NCBI RefSeq assembly: GCF_958295425.1
Contig: NC_081144.1
Coordinates: 2,212,501-2,276,500 of the forward strand
Reading direction: 5' to 3'
DNA: 64,000 nucleotides
Source: Solea solea
Lineage: Eukaryota; Chordata; Actinopteri; Pleuronectiformes; Soleidae
Part shown: one piece after another, positions 25,561-39,476 of the stretch
Position numbering within the stretch: the first letter of the stretch is position 1
Layout of the letters: every line of letters starts with the position of its first letter
The notes under the pieces: generated by a model
The model's input: only the letters and a program-made list of their open reading frames with translations
Told to the model about the DNA's origin: nothing
Database searches by the model: none
Program-made: the position numbers and the translations under genes

Positions 25561-26480
25561 ACTGTGTTCTGTGATGTATTTAATTAAAACCAGGTGGTTT
25601 GCCCCGAGGTCATCAGTGTTCCAATAAAGCGTCACCTTCACCTTCAGCTTTAATCACACTTAATGTTTGCTAAATTACTGAAGGACGATACCTGAACAAC
25701 GTGTGCACTTTATATTAACATCAGTCATCTCGTTAACGTTATCAGTGGCTTAGGACTGTGTCTTGACGTCAGTGCACCACAGCAGACACTTTCATTCTGT
25801 TAATCCTGATTCTAAGACAGAGGAGGAAGTCAAAAATGTGGGCCAACTTGACTTCACGGCTCAACAGGGCAGTGTCAAATCATTAGTTATAGTGTAGATG
25901 ATTGGTAAAATCCTCACACACTGTCCCTTTGTTTGCTGCCGCAATTAAACATTAATATCGTGATTGATTTATTATTATTTTAAGTTTATTATTTTGTCCA
26001 GAAAACGCCACCAATGGTGAAACATGTCTTATAATTCCCAACAACCAAACACAACTTCATTTTGAATGTTCATCATCACTGCAAGCGTCGCAGTCAAATC
26101 CTCACTTTAGAGACCGACTTGTTTCCTGTCTTGACCTACTGTACTAAACGTGTAAAGAGGATTGACATGTGTTCAGGTGAGGCCTTTGTGTCACAGCAGC
26201 TTTTTACACTGATACTGCTGCTTCTCTCTCCGAGTAAAGAGAGGTCAAATCAATGCAATTGGCCAATACATGTCAAGTGATTTCATTTCATTTATAGTTC
26301 AGCCTTTTCTCTTTAAGCTGTCGTTTGCAAAGTGTATAACGCACATGTTGACATTTTGCGATAAATGTAATATTTAAAAGTATTAAAGGAAGTCGAACGT
26401 ACCTGGGAAACAAAGAGGTCCCTTCGTTGACTGGTTAGAGTTACAAAAAAATAAAGAGAAGTTGGAAAAGGTGGTGGCCG

Positions 26481-27272
<792 letters not shown>

Positions 27273-27323
27273 TTACCATGTATATAAATAGGTCTATAAG
27301 TCTTTATAGTTAAACAGAACAAT

Positions 27324-27363
27324 GAATCTTACACAAGTCCAGTCATGGACTTGTGTAAGATTC
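27324..27363. repeat. Perfect hairpin, 18-bp arms with 4-nt loop
   Basis: Arms 27,324-27,341 and 27,346-27,363 are exact complements flanking GTCA. It lies inside the stk35 intron about 100 bp from the acceptor of exon 2, so the pre-mRNA could fold here. Confidence 0.88.
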
Positions 27364-28227
27364 TGGGAAACAGACTTGTTTATAAAGTATAAGTTAACAT
27401 TAAAATACACATTTCAAACAGTGAATGCATAAACATGGTGTTTATTTTTTGGCAATGATCAATTTAAAGATTCATGTTAAATGGAAAAGACATTAGACTG
27501 GACATGAGGTATTTTGCCCATTGTTCGATGCACTGGAGCTGACATTTTACGCAGGGTGTGTTGAACCCACTGTTCTTACATGCTCTGCTGGGCTTTCACT
27601 TTTAATAATTTTGACATGAGATTCCACATGTCAGTGTAAAACTCCCATTTAACCACAGGCACATTTTAATCACCTGTTCACAGAAGTTGTTTGATAATTG
27701 ACTACCTGAGTTTGGAATGTGAGCCAACTGCTGACACCAGAAGCCCATTTATATTTGAGGATGTTTCAGCAGAGAATGGTTTATGCTAAGAACAAAACAG
27801 TTTGTTCCCACTTTGCCCATTATTATATGTTGCAGGATATGGGGGGGGAGTTGGAAGTGAGTCCAGAGAATCAGGTTTCACAGCCAAACACTACATGATT
27901 TGTTGTGAAACAATTGCAACTGTCACATTTCCTCCAGAGAAAACGTCGTCGGTATCTGTGCTTACATTTACAGTAGCGTCATGAGCTCATAAACTCGGCT
28001 GTCTCGCTTCCACTTCAAACAGTGTTCGAGAGCTTTTCAAATCTCTAACATTTGCAGACTGAAGAACCTGACCTGAAGCTCAGGGTCTCCTCAACAAACC
28101 TCAGCTGATCCAGACACAGCTCACCTTTTAATCACTTCACTTACACGACAACAAGAAACCACTTCAGTACAAACTGCATATGAAAAACTAAAGATGCCGT
28201 TTTCAGAAAACCACAAAGCCCAACATT

Positions 28228-28487
28228 GGGGCTGCAACTAATCATTTTTTTTCTTCTCGGTTAATCTATAATTGTTTGGTCCATAAAATGTCAGAAGATA
28301 TTGAAAAATTTGATAATGTCAAATGTCAATTCAGTTTCAATGATTGATATTTGGAGCAAAGAAACCGGAACATATTTACATTTGAGAAGCTGGAAAAAAC
28401 TGTTTGTTTTACTTTTTAAAAGAAAAACATTCAAATCACTTAATCGATTACTTAATTTAGTAATCATTTAATAGACTAATTGTTATT
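28228..28487. mobile_element. hAT-like MITE (family 4), fuller copy
   Basis: Starts GGGGCTGCAACTAATCATT, contains GTTTGGTCCATAAAATGTCA and ACATTTGAGAAGCTGGAA, and ends in AT-rich TTAATCGATTACTTAATTTA followed by AGACTAATTGTT. This is the recognisable structure of an abundant teleost MITE. It is shortened compared with typical copies. Confidence 0.65.
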
Positions 28488-29874
28488 TACGAGACATACA
28501 GCATGTTGTCAGCCAATATATAAGCTTATTGCTTATATAAAACACACAGTATTTTATAAGTTAGATCTGCTTCACGATTTGATAACTAGGGATTTTTATT
28601 ATTATCACCTCCTATCCCACTACCTAATTGGATATGTTAGATAAAAACATCTCTTCCACCACCAGCATCAGTGAAACTGGTTTTCCAGTTGTCCCAACAG
28701 CATCGCTCCCCCCACACGACCTCCACTGAAGATCACTGCAAGCTGTTGTGCCACCACTGCCACTGCTGACTTTACACTTTCAAAACTAGGTTACATGGAC
28801 CAAAACAAAACATAAAAAGGACCAAACAGGGGCGAAAAAAGTTTTAGAAATCCACAAGCCTTCACAAACGATTTATCTAAAATCCTACCAACACTAGTGC
28901 TTGATGAAACAACGTCAGCTCAAGATTAATATTTTACTTCAAGAGCCTGAATGGTGACACTTACATAACAGCCAGGCTATTATAAGAAATGAAAAGAAGC
29001 AAACACTGCAAACCGATTGAGTCATAAACATGCTTATTTTAGGCAAATAACACATTACCACTAGCATTCTTACGCTAAATGTGAATATTTTGAGGACAGA
29101 AGACACAGTCACTATCTATTCCTATTTCAACATAATAACAAATAAAGTCAAAAGTAGGCCAAGCTGTATTTTTATATCCCAAAGTGAACTTGCAATATCA
29201 TTGTTTACTGATCAAAATTCCAGTCAACAAGCAATGGGTTAACATGTTACCAAGTAGTACACGGTGTTCTTTATGAGCTCAGGGCTACACTGTGTTCCCT
29301 CTCAGTGTACAGGAAACGTATGGCAACGTCTCTGACAACAGAGGGCAACAAAAGCACTCAATGGCTGACTGCTTAATTAGAATTAATAAATAAAAAAAAC
29401 ACATTAAACCCATTAAAAACTAAATTGGAGCCTTGCATCACACACAGCATCTTCTAGCATCTTACAGTTTATGGCTGATGATGCAACTCCTACATTATAT
29501 AATGTAACCACACACACAGCATAGCACCAAAGCACTTAAGAAGTCACCAAAATGAACTGAATGATATTTATAATCAACTCATTTCATAAACCTGAGCCAA
29601 TGTTTGATTTATTTTAGTGATTTCATAAAGACTCACAAAGTGGTTTACATGACCTTTCAAAACAAGAGACCCTAAAGTTTGGATTGATGACTCGAGCTGC
29701 AAAAATCCCTTTCTAAACTTTGTGTCAAGTCTTATTTTGTAGAGTTTAGTGCGGAGATATAAAAGATGGTCAAAAATGGAGTTCAAAGTGAGCATCAGAG
29801 TGAGGAAAAGATTGACTTTGAATATGGTGTTGTTTGTAGGGTATAGACAGACTGGTCGAGTAATTCACAAACTG

Positions 29875-30140
29875 CTTATCTAGTGGGCTATTCACACACA
29901 AACACCTCTAGGGCTCTCGGCCGTTGACCAGGTTAGACGACTTGTTGATGCATGAGGAGAATGACCAGACTGGTTTAAATAACCAACAAACACCCACAGG
30001 AATAATAGCTGTTGTGTAGTACAATGACAGTCTGAATAAACTAAACCTAGGTACGCAGAAGACCATCTCCTAACGTTCTACACCTTGAAACCTGAAGATG
30101 ATGGGATCAGACTGGATGTGACACCCTGCCACTCAACAAG
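29875..30140. repeat. Degenerate dispersed repeat, plus orientation
   Basis: Words such as CGTTGACCAGGTTAGACGAC, AGAATGACCAGACTGGTT, GTACGCAGAAGACCATCTC and ACACCTTGAAACCTGAAGATG recall a repeat that is frequent in fish genomes, with a decayed coding-like body. Every frame has several stops. I cannot give its class. Confidence 0.4.
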
Positions 30141-30611
30141 GCTCCATCAGATTGGAATAATTTACAAAGGTCACTTAAATCAACTACCTGTATTCATGTT
30201 TTATAAGACTCACTGTTTGTTTGCCTTTAACTGAAATGATTGTTCTTGCTTTAGACTTGTACTCTTGTTTCTAGCGTTGCTTACTATGGTTGGCCATTAG
30301 TGTTATGACAATTGCAATGCACTGATGTGGTTTGAGACTTTGTTCTGTTTACATAATTGTGCTGACTGTCCTTATAGATTGTTGTCTTGTTTGTTTTTAT
30401 ATTGTTTGTGTCCTTAAATGTTTGGAAACGTTCATGCTTTGTGTTTGAGGACCCCCAGAAAACTAGATGGTGCATCCTTTGATAAACACATTACAAATAA
30501 ACACATTAGGTGTCTAATAATGTGCCTGTGAATGTTGTGTTCTAATGTGTGTGTGTGTGTTACTTGATGACTGTTATTGCTGCTGCTAACAGGTGAAAGT
30601 GTGTGTGTTTA

Positions 30612-31175
<564 letters not shown>

Positions 31176-31254
31176 TTATCTTTCATTACTTTAACTGTGG
31201 ACTATTAAACTGGCCGTCGTTCCTTTCTCTTTTTCTTTCTTCTAAAAGGTTCCC

Positions 31255-31430
31255 GGTATTCGGACGAAACTCGCGAGCTTCACTAACAAAATGTTCCAGC
31301 AGCTCCGAGAACAAACAGGGAACAGGGGGCGTGGCCTCGCCACAGCTTCGCCTCGCGCTGATTGGTGGAGGGGGATAAACAAAACAGCTCGCGCAGATTC
31401 CCACAGGGCGCGCGAGACAAGGTTTGTCTG
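31255..31430 (-). promoter_or_regulatory. GC-rich promoter-like region upstream of the stk35-like gene
   Basis: The 170 bp upstream of the kinase start codon are rich in CpG (CTCGCGAGC, CGCGCGCG-like runs) in an otherwise AT-rich landscape. They contain a GC box (GGGGGCGTGGC near 31,325) and a CCAAT box on the minus strand (ATTGG on the plus strand at about 31,360). There is no TATA box. A CpG-island promoter fits a housekeeping-type kinase. The exact start site is unknown. Confidence 0.55.
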
Positions 31431-32335
31431 TATTTTTTGAATAAAATCAAATTACTCTGTTGTGGTCAATCAAACGTTGTGTTGAACCGGATTAAAACCG
31501 CGAGACTCTATGTGTGGGAAGTCCGTCTGTTTTGACTTCTCCCCCTCCGTGCCAAACCGGTCCGAGGCAGCGTGGACTGACACGAGCGAGGACGAGGCAC
31601 GTGCACACAGGCATGTACTCAGAAGCAGTAACAGCATAGCAGCAGTTTGTAACAATGAACACACACACACACACACACAAACACAAAGAGGGGGAGAGGG
31701 AGACCCTGAAAGCATCATCAATGAGCGTCATCACTATCATCTTTCGTCTTTATTTACATTTTTAGTGCACAGTTTTCTGGCAGTCTGAACAAAGCCCTAA
31801 GTACCCGAAGGACATTTTAACATAAGAAAAGCAAATTTGACTATATATGTTTGCATTCAAATATTCAGCAACTTGTCAACAACAAAAGGATCAGGTGCAA
31901 TTATACAGAAAAAAGATAATATTAGTGAACCTTCTAATGCCACTTTGAACAAACACACACTAGTGGGAAATTCTCATAACACAGGCCTCACATTTCCGTG
32001 TAGACATAATACACTACTTTAAGGAAAACAATGTCATATTCCCAGCTCTCTCTTGCGCCGTCATTCATTGACTTGTGTTTGGAGATTGTTTGACGGTGTT
32101 ACCAACTACTGTCAATGAAAAGTAACTAAAGTCAGTGTAAAAAGACGTTAGACATCACAAGAAGACGTCCTGTCTTTAGACATTTCACACACGGGTGATA
32201 AAAGTGTTGAATCGTAAAATAAAGGGAGAACACAAAACCTTTTATTTTTTATTTTTACTTAAATAAACAAAACCTAATCTGTGATTATTCCACACAGTCG
32301 GTCGCACTGAACATCCACAGCTCGTCTGTGACTCT
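31431..32335. other. Non-coding stretch, no gene recognised
   Basis: Includes an (AC)n tract at about 31,660-31,685. ORFs here are chance frames through the repeat. Nothing else is recognisable. Confidence 0.5.
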
Positions 32336-32384
32336 TTATGTGCGTTGTGTGTGTCGGACTCTCATGCAGTAGAATTGTGCTTTT

Positions 32385-32545
32385 CCTTCTCGTAAAGTAT
32401 TTAGGTTTATGCGATCACATACCCTGGTATATACACACACACACACAGTAGAACAGCATTTCTGATTTTCCTCCAAGTACCTCCAGAGGAAGCTCGCGTA
32501 CCACTGGTGATACACATACCACAGTTCTTTTGTCGAGAGCAGAAG
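32385..32545 (-). repeat. Dispersed repeat (family 6), inverted copy
   Basis: Its reverse complement shares ordered blocks with 47,510-47,610: an AACTGTGGTA..GTGTA start, CCAGTGGTACGCG, GCTTCCTCTGG, then ATACCAGGGTAT and GTGATCG. The GTACCAC words and AACTGTGG terminus suggest a hAT-derived MITE interrupted by a CA tract. Confidence 0.6.
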
Positions 32546-33120
32546 AAATATCACAGCAGTTTGTGAATGAGGAGACATCAGAGGCAGAGTTTACAAATAA
32601 ATAATGAAGTGATGGTGGGTGATGTCAGTATATGTCACATATTGTGATAATAAAGCTTTCCAATACCAATAAGCATGAGTTAGACCAGGGAGTAATATAA
32701 AGTAATATAAAGTAAATAGAAATGAATGTGCCGGATTAACTGACAATAGGTTGGAGATAAAATACATTCATTGAATAAACAGAAACCACTTAAACATCCG
32801 CTATCATTATTATATAATTACAGTCCCCTGTATCCCAATATTACCACATCTTAAAACATCCTGACTGTAATGTTTGTAGGGATGCACTCATACCAGTACC
32901 TCAGTGTTTAAACAAGGCGTGACTGGTGAAACGTTCATGCTCCTCACTCAACACATCATTGTGTGCATGGATGTTGCACGTAGACTTGGGCCCTCTGTGT
33001 ACAATGAAGCCCCTATATGGCTAAAAAATCAACGCTTGCATCCACCACTGGACCTAAATATAATCAATGACCAGGTTTTATGGGAGATGACAAAACCGGG
33101 ATTCATCAGGGTCAGATTGT
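32546..33120. other. Non-coding stretch, no gene recognised
   Basis: AT-rich. The ORF at 32,904-33,122 has no recognisable features. Confidence 0.4.
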
Positions 33121-33129
33121 GAAAGTCCA

Positions 33130-33340
33130 CTGAGAATCTTTTGGCGTATTTCCACCAGCTCGACTCGTCTAGGCACAGCACGGTTGCCACAAGCATAGAT
33201 ACTTTTTACTTTCTTTAGTACCTGCTCTGGCGAGGTTCCTAGTGAGCTGAGGATATACCATGCATGACGTCGCCAGACTGTCGGCCACTGATTGGTCAGA
33301 GTGCCGTCACAGGAAGAGACGTCCGACACAAGAATCAAGC
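33130..33340. repeat. Degenerate dispersed repeat (family 2)
   Basis: Contains GGCGTATTTCCACCAGCTCG, AGTACCTGCTCTGGCGAGGT, TGACGTCGCCAGACTGTCGG and GGCCACTGATTGGTCAGAG. These are decayed forms of a common teleost MITE. An inverted relative lies at about 10.2-10.6 kb. A 90-codon minus-strand ORF through it is a chance frame. Confidence 0.55.
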
Positions 33341-36300
33341 CGAACAATGCCTAACTGTAGATCAGTTAAAAAGACTTAACAATCCTAAAAACGTCTCCAA
33401 CAATTACCAGGGAAATGTCTAAAATCTCACCATTTCACTCACACCACCTTCATTTCTTGTGTTTTCCTCCATTTTTATTTATCAAATAGTTTGGAAAACA
33501 GAATTCTGACTTTGATCTCAGATGTCAGGCCGACTTTTCTCAGAATTCTGGCCATTTTTAATTTAGTTTACTTTTTTTGGAAACAAAATAAAAATAACTA
33601 ATGTGGCCGTAATCCTCTTCCATAAATAGTCGCACAAACGTATAAAAAAATAAACTTTCATTCACAAATAAACAAGCTGACAGTAGGGGACCCCTTCTGA
33701 CTTAATGACCATAATCAAGATAAATATTTGAGTACTGCTCTTTTTAAATGTGGATTCATGCTCTCACCTTATTGGGTGAATACTTATTAGTTCAGTAAAT
33801 GCTTATGTACGATTGAGTGTCATTTCCCAAAAACTAACAGCATTTCATGACATAAAAACACATCATTGTAAATGTAGGTTCACATGACACCAGTGGTAAT
33901 CAAGGATTATGCTGTTTCTGATGTGGCCGTTGAGCATAAATCTGTAAAGACACTGTCCGTGTGTGTTGATTATCACAGCTTTTGCTAGTGCAGTCAAAAA
34001 AAAAAAAAAAAACCCTGTGCCGTCGGATAAAAACAACAACAAGTCATGCTTTTGTATTATTCAGTCCCATTGTAGCATTCATTACCCTGCATACCAGACT
34101 GGCTGGACGTGGAGAGCAGACCATCTATTGTCACAGCTCAGTGGCCGGTGAAGCTTCATTTGTGGCTCCAATCAAAAGAGGGGAATTAACCAAGGCTCAG
34201 ACAACTGTGCTACAATCAGCAGGAATCTAAACCCACGACGGTTCACTGCATTTATTTATCTAAATTATAGATACTGTAGAATAAAAGCAAGCAGCAGTCA
34301 GGATGACCGTAGAAAATAGTTAGTTGTTCAGTTTTGTCTGCAAATGACTCACATTTTGAGATCATAGCTCTTTTCATACATGAACATGAGTTGTATTGCA
34401 TTTATTGTCCAACTCTCAGTTTTTGCAGCCCAGACAGTTGTCAGTGCACAAGCACCAGTGTTTATGTTGAAGGTCCCTGAAGAGTTCTTGCAGTGAAACA
34501 GCCAATAGGTGCTTTTATTTTGAAATACTGTCACAAATATAGTTATTGTGATATCTATTTCAAATCATAAAGCAGACGCTGACTGAAAAGTAGCTTTTTT
34601 ACCCCCCCACAACGGTGGACTCTTTTTCACTTGACCTCCCCCCTCATGACCAGATTAGACACTCAGTGGCCCCAGGTCATCTGAGATTAAGACCCCCAGT
34701 TTAAACTGTTGCAAGCAGCAGTGTTTATGTTGATGTAGGTCCCTGTAGAGTTCTTGCAGAGTAAAAAACAAACAAATAGGAGCCGTCTCTCCGTCAGCCT
34801 CCCTCATGTACCTGCAGGATTTTTGAACCCGAGTGATCCTGCTGAAGAAAAAAGAAAAAAGGTGATTTATATCATTCTCAGTCACTGGATGTTTTTTTTA
34901 ACCTCTTTTGTGAAGTCGTAAAATGAATCCAGAAAAACAGCAACACAACGCTTACTGTTTTATCTGCTAATAAAATAAAATAAGATGGAATATAAACTCT
35001 TGAGAATTGTCCCAAGTTAACAATTATGATGGAAAAACAGATGAAAACAGACAAAATGAACATATTCACCCTGATGTGATCAGAGCCAGAGCTGCTAAAA
35101 AACAAACACACACAAGCATTGTCATTTGACCTGAGAGTGAATGTAGATTGTAGATTAAACACATTCTCACTCATCAAAAAACCTCTAAAAGTCTTAATCT
35201 CACTGTCTCTCTCTCTGTATCTAATCTGCCAGAGTGCCTAATCTGTCAGAGTCTTGTTTCATAAACCAGATTTTTTTGGCAAAGACTGCAAACAGAGCCT
35301 GGAGGAACCTCACATTCAATGAGTGTTTCACGGTCCAGCACACACGTCTGCACATGTACGCTCCATGTGCCCTTCATCTTAAACCAGAGGTCTAAAACCT
35401 GTGGCTCCCAGGCCATATGTGGTCCTCCAATCAATTTCAGGAGGCCCACCACTTCATCATATCAATTCATACTGAGTTACTTGTTTTTTCAGTAATTGAT
35501 TAACTTTTCATTGTTCCATGTCACAGAGACTTTTATCATTGTGTAATCATTTGACAAGATCAAGACCCTTAAACATTTTATTCATCAAATAGATCCATTA
35601 CCCAAATGAAGAAATATTTACGGAAGGGTATTAGGGCCAAATGTAAAATCTTTAAAATTCTAAGAGCAAAGTCAGAATTATGACTATTTTTTAAATGTAG
35701 TTTCCAAATCAATATAGTATTTAACACTGATTTTAACTTGTTTTACTGAGAGCAGCTTTAAAAAACACCGAATAGGAGCAACTTTGTCAGGACATCTTAA
35801 AATGAGCTGATTATTTTTATTAATCTACATGTTCTCTATATTTGTAGTGCATATAAGATCACGACAGAGAGACTCTTTAGAGACTCTGAGACCCCGGGTT
35901 AAATATGTTTATCTGCTTCCTTGTTCTTTATCTGTCTGAAATTTAATGTTGTTATACGTCGGCTCAGATGAGTTTCTCCCTTGTGAATGAGACTCTGAGT
36001 GTCAGTGAGATTACCTGTATAAATAAAAAGGTTGAATGAACACGTCACTTCTTATGCAGCACTCATTGTGTTCTCACTTTATTAGATCTAATCCGGGGGG
36101 CAAACTCCAGGGACAGAGAGGAAAGACATGCAGTAAAGCCATCATCAACACAATAGACAATAAATTAGTGATCGTTTGATCATTTTTACCATCATAAACA
36201 TATATTTGCTAGAAGTTTTGAGCCGCACTTATAAATATATCAAATGTGAAATCCATCCAATCCAAGTGTTGTTGGTATTCACATGTCACTGCTCAGAAAA

Positions 36301-36828
36301 TTTAAGACACTTTTGCTCAACGGAGTCCTATTACCTTGTTTGTGGATTTTTTTATTGATTTTTCCGGCTTGCATTTTGTAATAAATTGTAACGTTCACAA
36401 GGACGAAGTTAAGTATTCAGGGGTTTAACCTTCACCAGCAGCTCTGAAATTAAATGACTCTGCAAACATCAATAACTTTGTTTTTGAGTTGCAAATCTGG
36501 GATTTGGCCAGGAGCAATTGAAATTTGAAATAAAAACAGTTTCACACATTTGTAATTGACCGTGGGAGGAAAGTTATAATAGTCACGGTTAATCTGTTAA
36601 TCCTCGGTTTTCAAAACAAGTTATTGCCAGGTCTTGTTTAGTTTCCTACTTTGCAATTATTATCAGCAGTGAACGGATTTTAAATTAGTCTACAAGTGGA
36701 ATGGCTCTGTCGAATAATCGTCACTGTTCGTAATATTATCGGTAAATAAGAGCACTCGCTTTAAAACACTTTGTCACCTGCATTTTGCATAACAACATTT
36801 ATATTTTGATCCACTGGATTCAGAAAGG
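33341..36828. other. Non-coding stretch with minor repeat fragments
   Basis: Includes an A17 homopolymer at about 33,996-34,012. At about 35,386-35,450 a left end (CAGAGGTCTAAAACCTGTGG followed by CTCCCAGGCCATATGTGG) resembles a hAT element but has no visible right end. A GACATGCAGTAAAGCC fragment at about 36,124 is related to family 5. No credible coding exon. Confidence 0.45.
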
Positions 36829-37440
36829 AGCTACACGGTGGCATAGTGGCTCGCACTGTTGCTTCACAGCAAGAAGGTCACCGCAGTTCGAATCCCACCT
36901 TCCTGTGTAGAGTTTGCATGTTTTCCCTGTGTGTGTGTGGGTTCTCTGCAGATACTCCCGTTTCCTCCCACAGTGCAGCAACATGGAAAAATTAGGGATT
37001 ATGTGAACTGGAAACTCTAAATCAGGGTACGTCAAACTCAGTTACAGGAGGGGGCCAAAATTAAAAACTGTGTCCAAGTTGAGGTGAAATAACAAAGTCC
37101 CATTTCCATCCATCGTGCCCAATTTCCTCTGCTGTATTTCAGTAGAAGAGCACATACAGGCCTGTAGTCACAATCATTTGCTGTACTCAATGTTTACTAG
37201 ATGTGTAAAGCCTTAAGAGAGGAAGCCAAATACAAATGATACTGTATAACCCCTCTCTGTGTTTTCAAAATCCACATTTAATGTCTTTATTTATTAAGTG
37301 TGGTACTAATCGGTGGAGAAAAAAAAAAAGAAGCATGAAAGACTCGAGTTTGACACCTGTGCTCTAAATTGAAAGTAAGTGTGAGTGCCTTTCACCCCCA
37401 TGTCTGCTGAGATTAGCTCATCTCAACCATGTTAAATTCA
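36829..37440 (+). mobile_element. tRNA-headed SINE split by a hAT-like insertion
   Basis: The left part (36,829-37,022) has a tRNA-like head with an A-box-like TGGCATAGTGGCTCGCAC and a B box AGTTCGAATCC. It is followed by the body GTTTGCATGTTTTCCCTGTG and TCCCACAGTGCAGCAACATG. The sequence then stops at CTCTAAAT, is interrupted for 339 bp, and resumes with a second CTCTAAAT and the rest of the body (TTGAAAGTAAGTGTGAGTG, CTGCTGAGATTAGCTC). A related SINE copy at 47.66 kb supports continuity. Confidence 0.75.
37023..37361. mobile_element. 339-bp hAT-like MITE inserted in a SINE
   Basis: Left end CAGGGTACGTCAAACTCAG; right end CTCGAGTTTGACACCTGTG, its imperfect inverse. Exact 8-bp target duplications CTCTAAAT lie at 37,015-37,022 and 37,362-37,369. 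It has no coding capacity. The GTCAAACTC termini are typical of a large family of teleost hAT non-autonomous elements. Confidence 0.85.
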
Positions 37441-37502
37441 ATTTGCCACTAAATCTGTAGTCTGGGACAGATCCAGATGACACTTACTCTGATGGTATAG
37501 AG

Positions 37503-37868
37503 CAGGGTAGTCAAACATAAGGCCCAACAGAGGGTCCGATCCGGCCCGCAGGATGAATTTGTGAATTTCGATATACTATACTTTTCAGTTCCAGATACCT
37601 GTGAATAAATGTTTCGTGCCTTTATAGATCTAATGGTAAATTTAGGCATAATATTGTTGAAATTGCACTTATTTTTCATCTTATTTCCGGTTGTTCATCA
37701 TATATTGTGTAAAAAAATGCTTCATTAAATGTAAAACCGAGGGAAACATTTGGAGATCTTGTTGTTTATAGGTTATTATGCTATTATTTCCAGTTATTAT
37801 GTCCGGCCCACTTGAGATCAAATTGCACTGTCTTTGAATCCCTAACTAAAATGAGTTTGACACCCCTG
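37503..37868. mobile_element. 366-bp hAT-like MITE
   Basis: Left end CAGGGTAGTCAAACATAAGG; right end AATGAGTTTGACACCCCTG. Interior words GATCCGGCCCGCAGG and GTCCGGCCCACTTGAGATC mark the common hAT family. Target duplications GTATAGAG (37,495-37,502) and GTATAGCG (37,869-37,876) agree at 7 of 8 positions. It lies only about 130 bp from the preceding hAT element. Confidence 0.82.
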
Positions 37869-37876
37869 GTATAGCG

Positions 37877-39111
37877 TGTCTGATCCTGCATACACATAGC
37901 AAATGTGTATGTTCAAATTGAGTGAGTTTTGACAGATTTATTACACTTTATAAGAGACAGAAATTTCTTGAAAATGTGTAAATTATTTTGTGATGTCATC
38001 AGTGGGTTGATTTTTATCAAACATTCATTAAGAACATACTTCGGCGATCACAAAAAAACCCCAGATGGTTTCATAAAGCTCAACATAACCTCCTTGGTGA
38101 AGGTAATTATACTTTAGGTGCTGCAGAATAATGACAAAGATTGAAGCTTTTACACATTTTATAGATTATATAATTGTATTTACTATATGAACAGTAGCAT
38201 TTGACAGCTGTAGCTGGTGTTAATCTTAAGTGCATTATTTCTTAATCAGTACTAGTAGATGAAACTATAATAATAACAATAGCACAGCATTGAATGAATA
38301 AGCTTTGTCGGGTAACAAATGACTATACATGTGAATAGAATGTGATTAGATTTAGTGTTTTCTTTTAAAATGCAGCACAAGCATACAGTAGTATAATATG
38401 GAGCTGGCGACGTAAAGAACACATTTTTGGTGCTTGGAAAAAAAATGAATGAAAAGAATAACAAAGACACAAAAGGCACGTTTAGATGCAGCAAATGTCT
38501 TTAGTAGCACATCAACACATCATGCAGCTCAAGTGTTTGTACTTGAAACGCATGCACTCCTGACCTCTTGTGGCCGAGCTGGAACAACATGATGCTCAGT
38601 GCAGCAGAGGAGGAGAATTAAGGTTTGTACAAGTCTGTACATTTAACACTGGGAAAAAAATATTAAAGGACGGTTTGACCCATTTCTTTTCCCACTTAGT
38701 CAAATGAAGAATAAACTTAAAATCATTATGATGCTGATGATGTTTGTTTAATTCACATTCTATTACAGAGTTGGATTTTCTCATATCTTTTACTCATAAA
38801 CCTTGACAGAAACAGAGTAAAGAGCAGAGCAGGGCTTGTATTTACTTTGAAGGAAGGGACTTTTTTCAATCCCAGCGTCCTTTGTCGTTGTGTGAATGAG
38901 ACACGCATCTCAGATCCACTGCCTGGTGATCGAATAACACGTTTCTATCTTGAAGTTAGTAAAAAACTGGATATTTTTTGGGTGAAGTGGTCCTTTAACA
39001 TCTGGTCATTTGTGCACTGCATCAATTCATGAATGACACGTTACATTGATTTTTAGAAATTAAAAAACGGAATGTTTCAAAATGTGCACTTTGATATTTC
39101 TTTGACATTTT
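37877..39111. other. Non-coding stretch, no gene recognised
   Basis: AT-rich. No ORF shows coding features and no clear repeats were identified. Confidence 0.45.
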
Positions 39112-39290
39112 CTGGCATAAACACTGACAGCAGTAGTCCTCATGGAGACAAAAAAAACCTGGTCCTAAAGAGGCAGAACCTCATTTCTGGAGGAACTGGT
39201 TGAGTTTAGGGCTGAGATTTTTTAAATGTGACTCAGGTTAAGGTTTAGTATAATGCTGGAAAAGTGCATTGTCCGAAGAAGAACAGCTTC
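39112..39290. repeat. Dispersed repeat (family 3) copy 3
   Basis: GGCATAAACACTGACAGC, AACCTGGTCCTAAAGAGGCA, GAACTGGTTGAGTTTAGGGC and GAAGAAGAACAGCTTCAC follow the order of the copies at 15.07 and 24.36 kb. Confidence 0.6.
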
Positions 39291-39372
39291 ACAAACCCTT
39301 GAGTGTGTGAGTGTGTGTGTGTTCAGAGAGAATCATCAAACTGTGGAGGTGGATTTTCATGCTTCATACAGC

Positions 39373-39476
39373 TGTGTGTGTGTGTGTGCGTGTGCGTGTG
39401 CGTGTGCGTGTGCGTGTGCGTGTGCGTGTGCGTGTGCGTGTGTGTGTGCGTGTGTGTGTGCGTGTGTGTGTGTGTC
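39373..39476. repeat. Compound (GT)n(GTGTGC)n microsatellite
   Basis: A GT tract passes into about nine GTGTGC hexamers and back to GT/GTGTGTGC. It produces mirror-image spurious ORFs (Cys/Val-rich and His/Ala-rich) in several frames. Confidence 0.93.

Noticed and set aside
27324..27363. microRNA precursor
   Set aside because: A 4-nt loop and 18-bp arms are too short for a typical metazoan precursor.
36829..36910. Functional tRNA gene
   Set aside because: A- and B-box-like words are present, but the sequence does not fold as a full cloverleaf by eye and continues into a SINE body.
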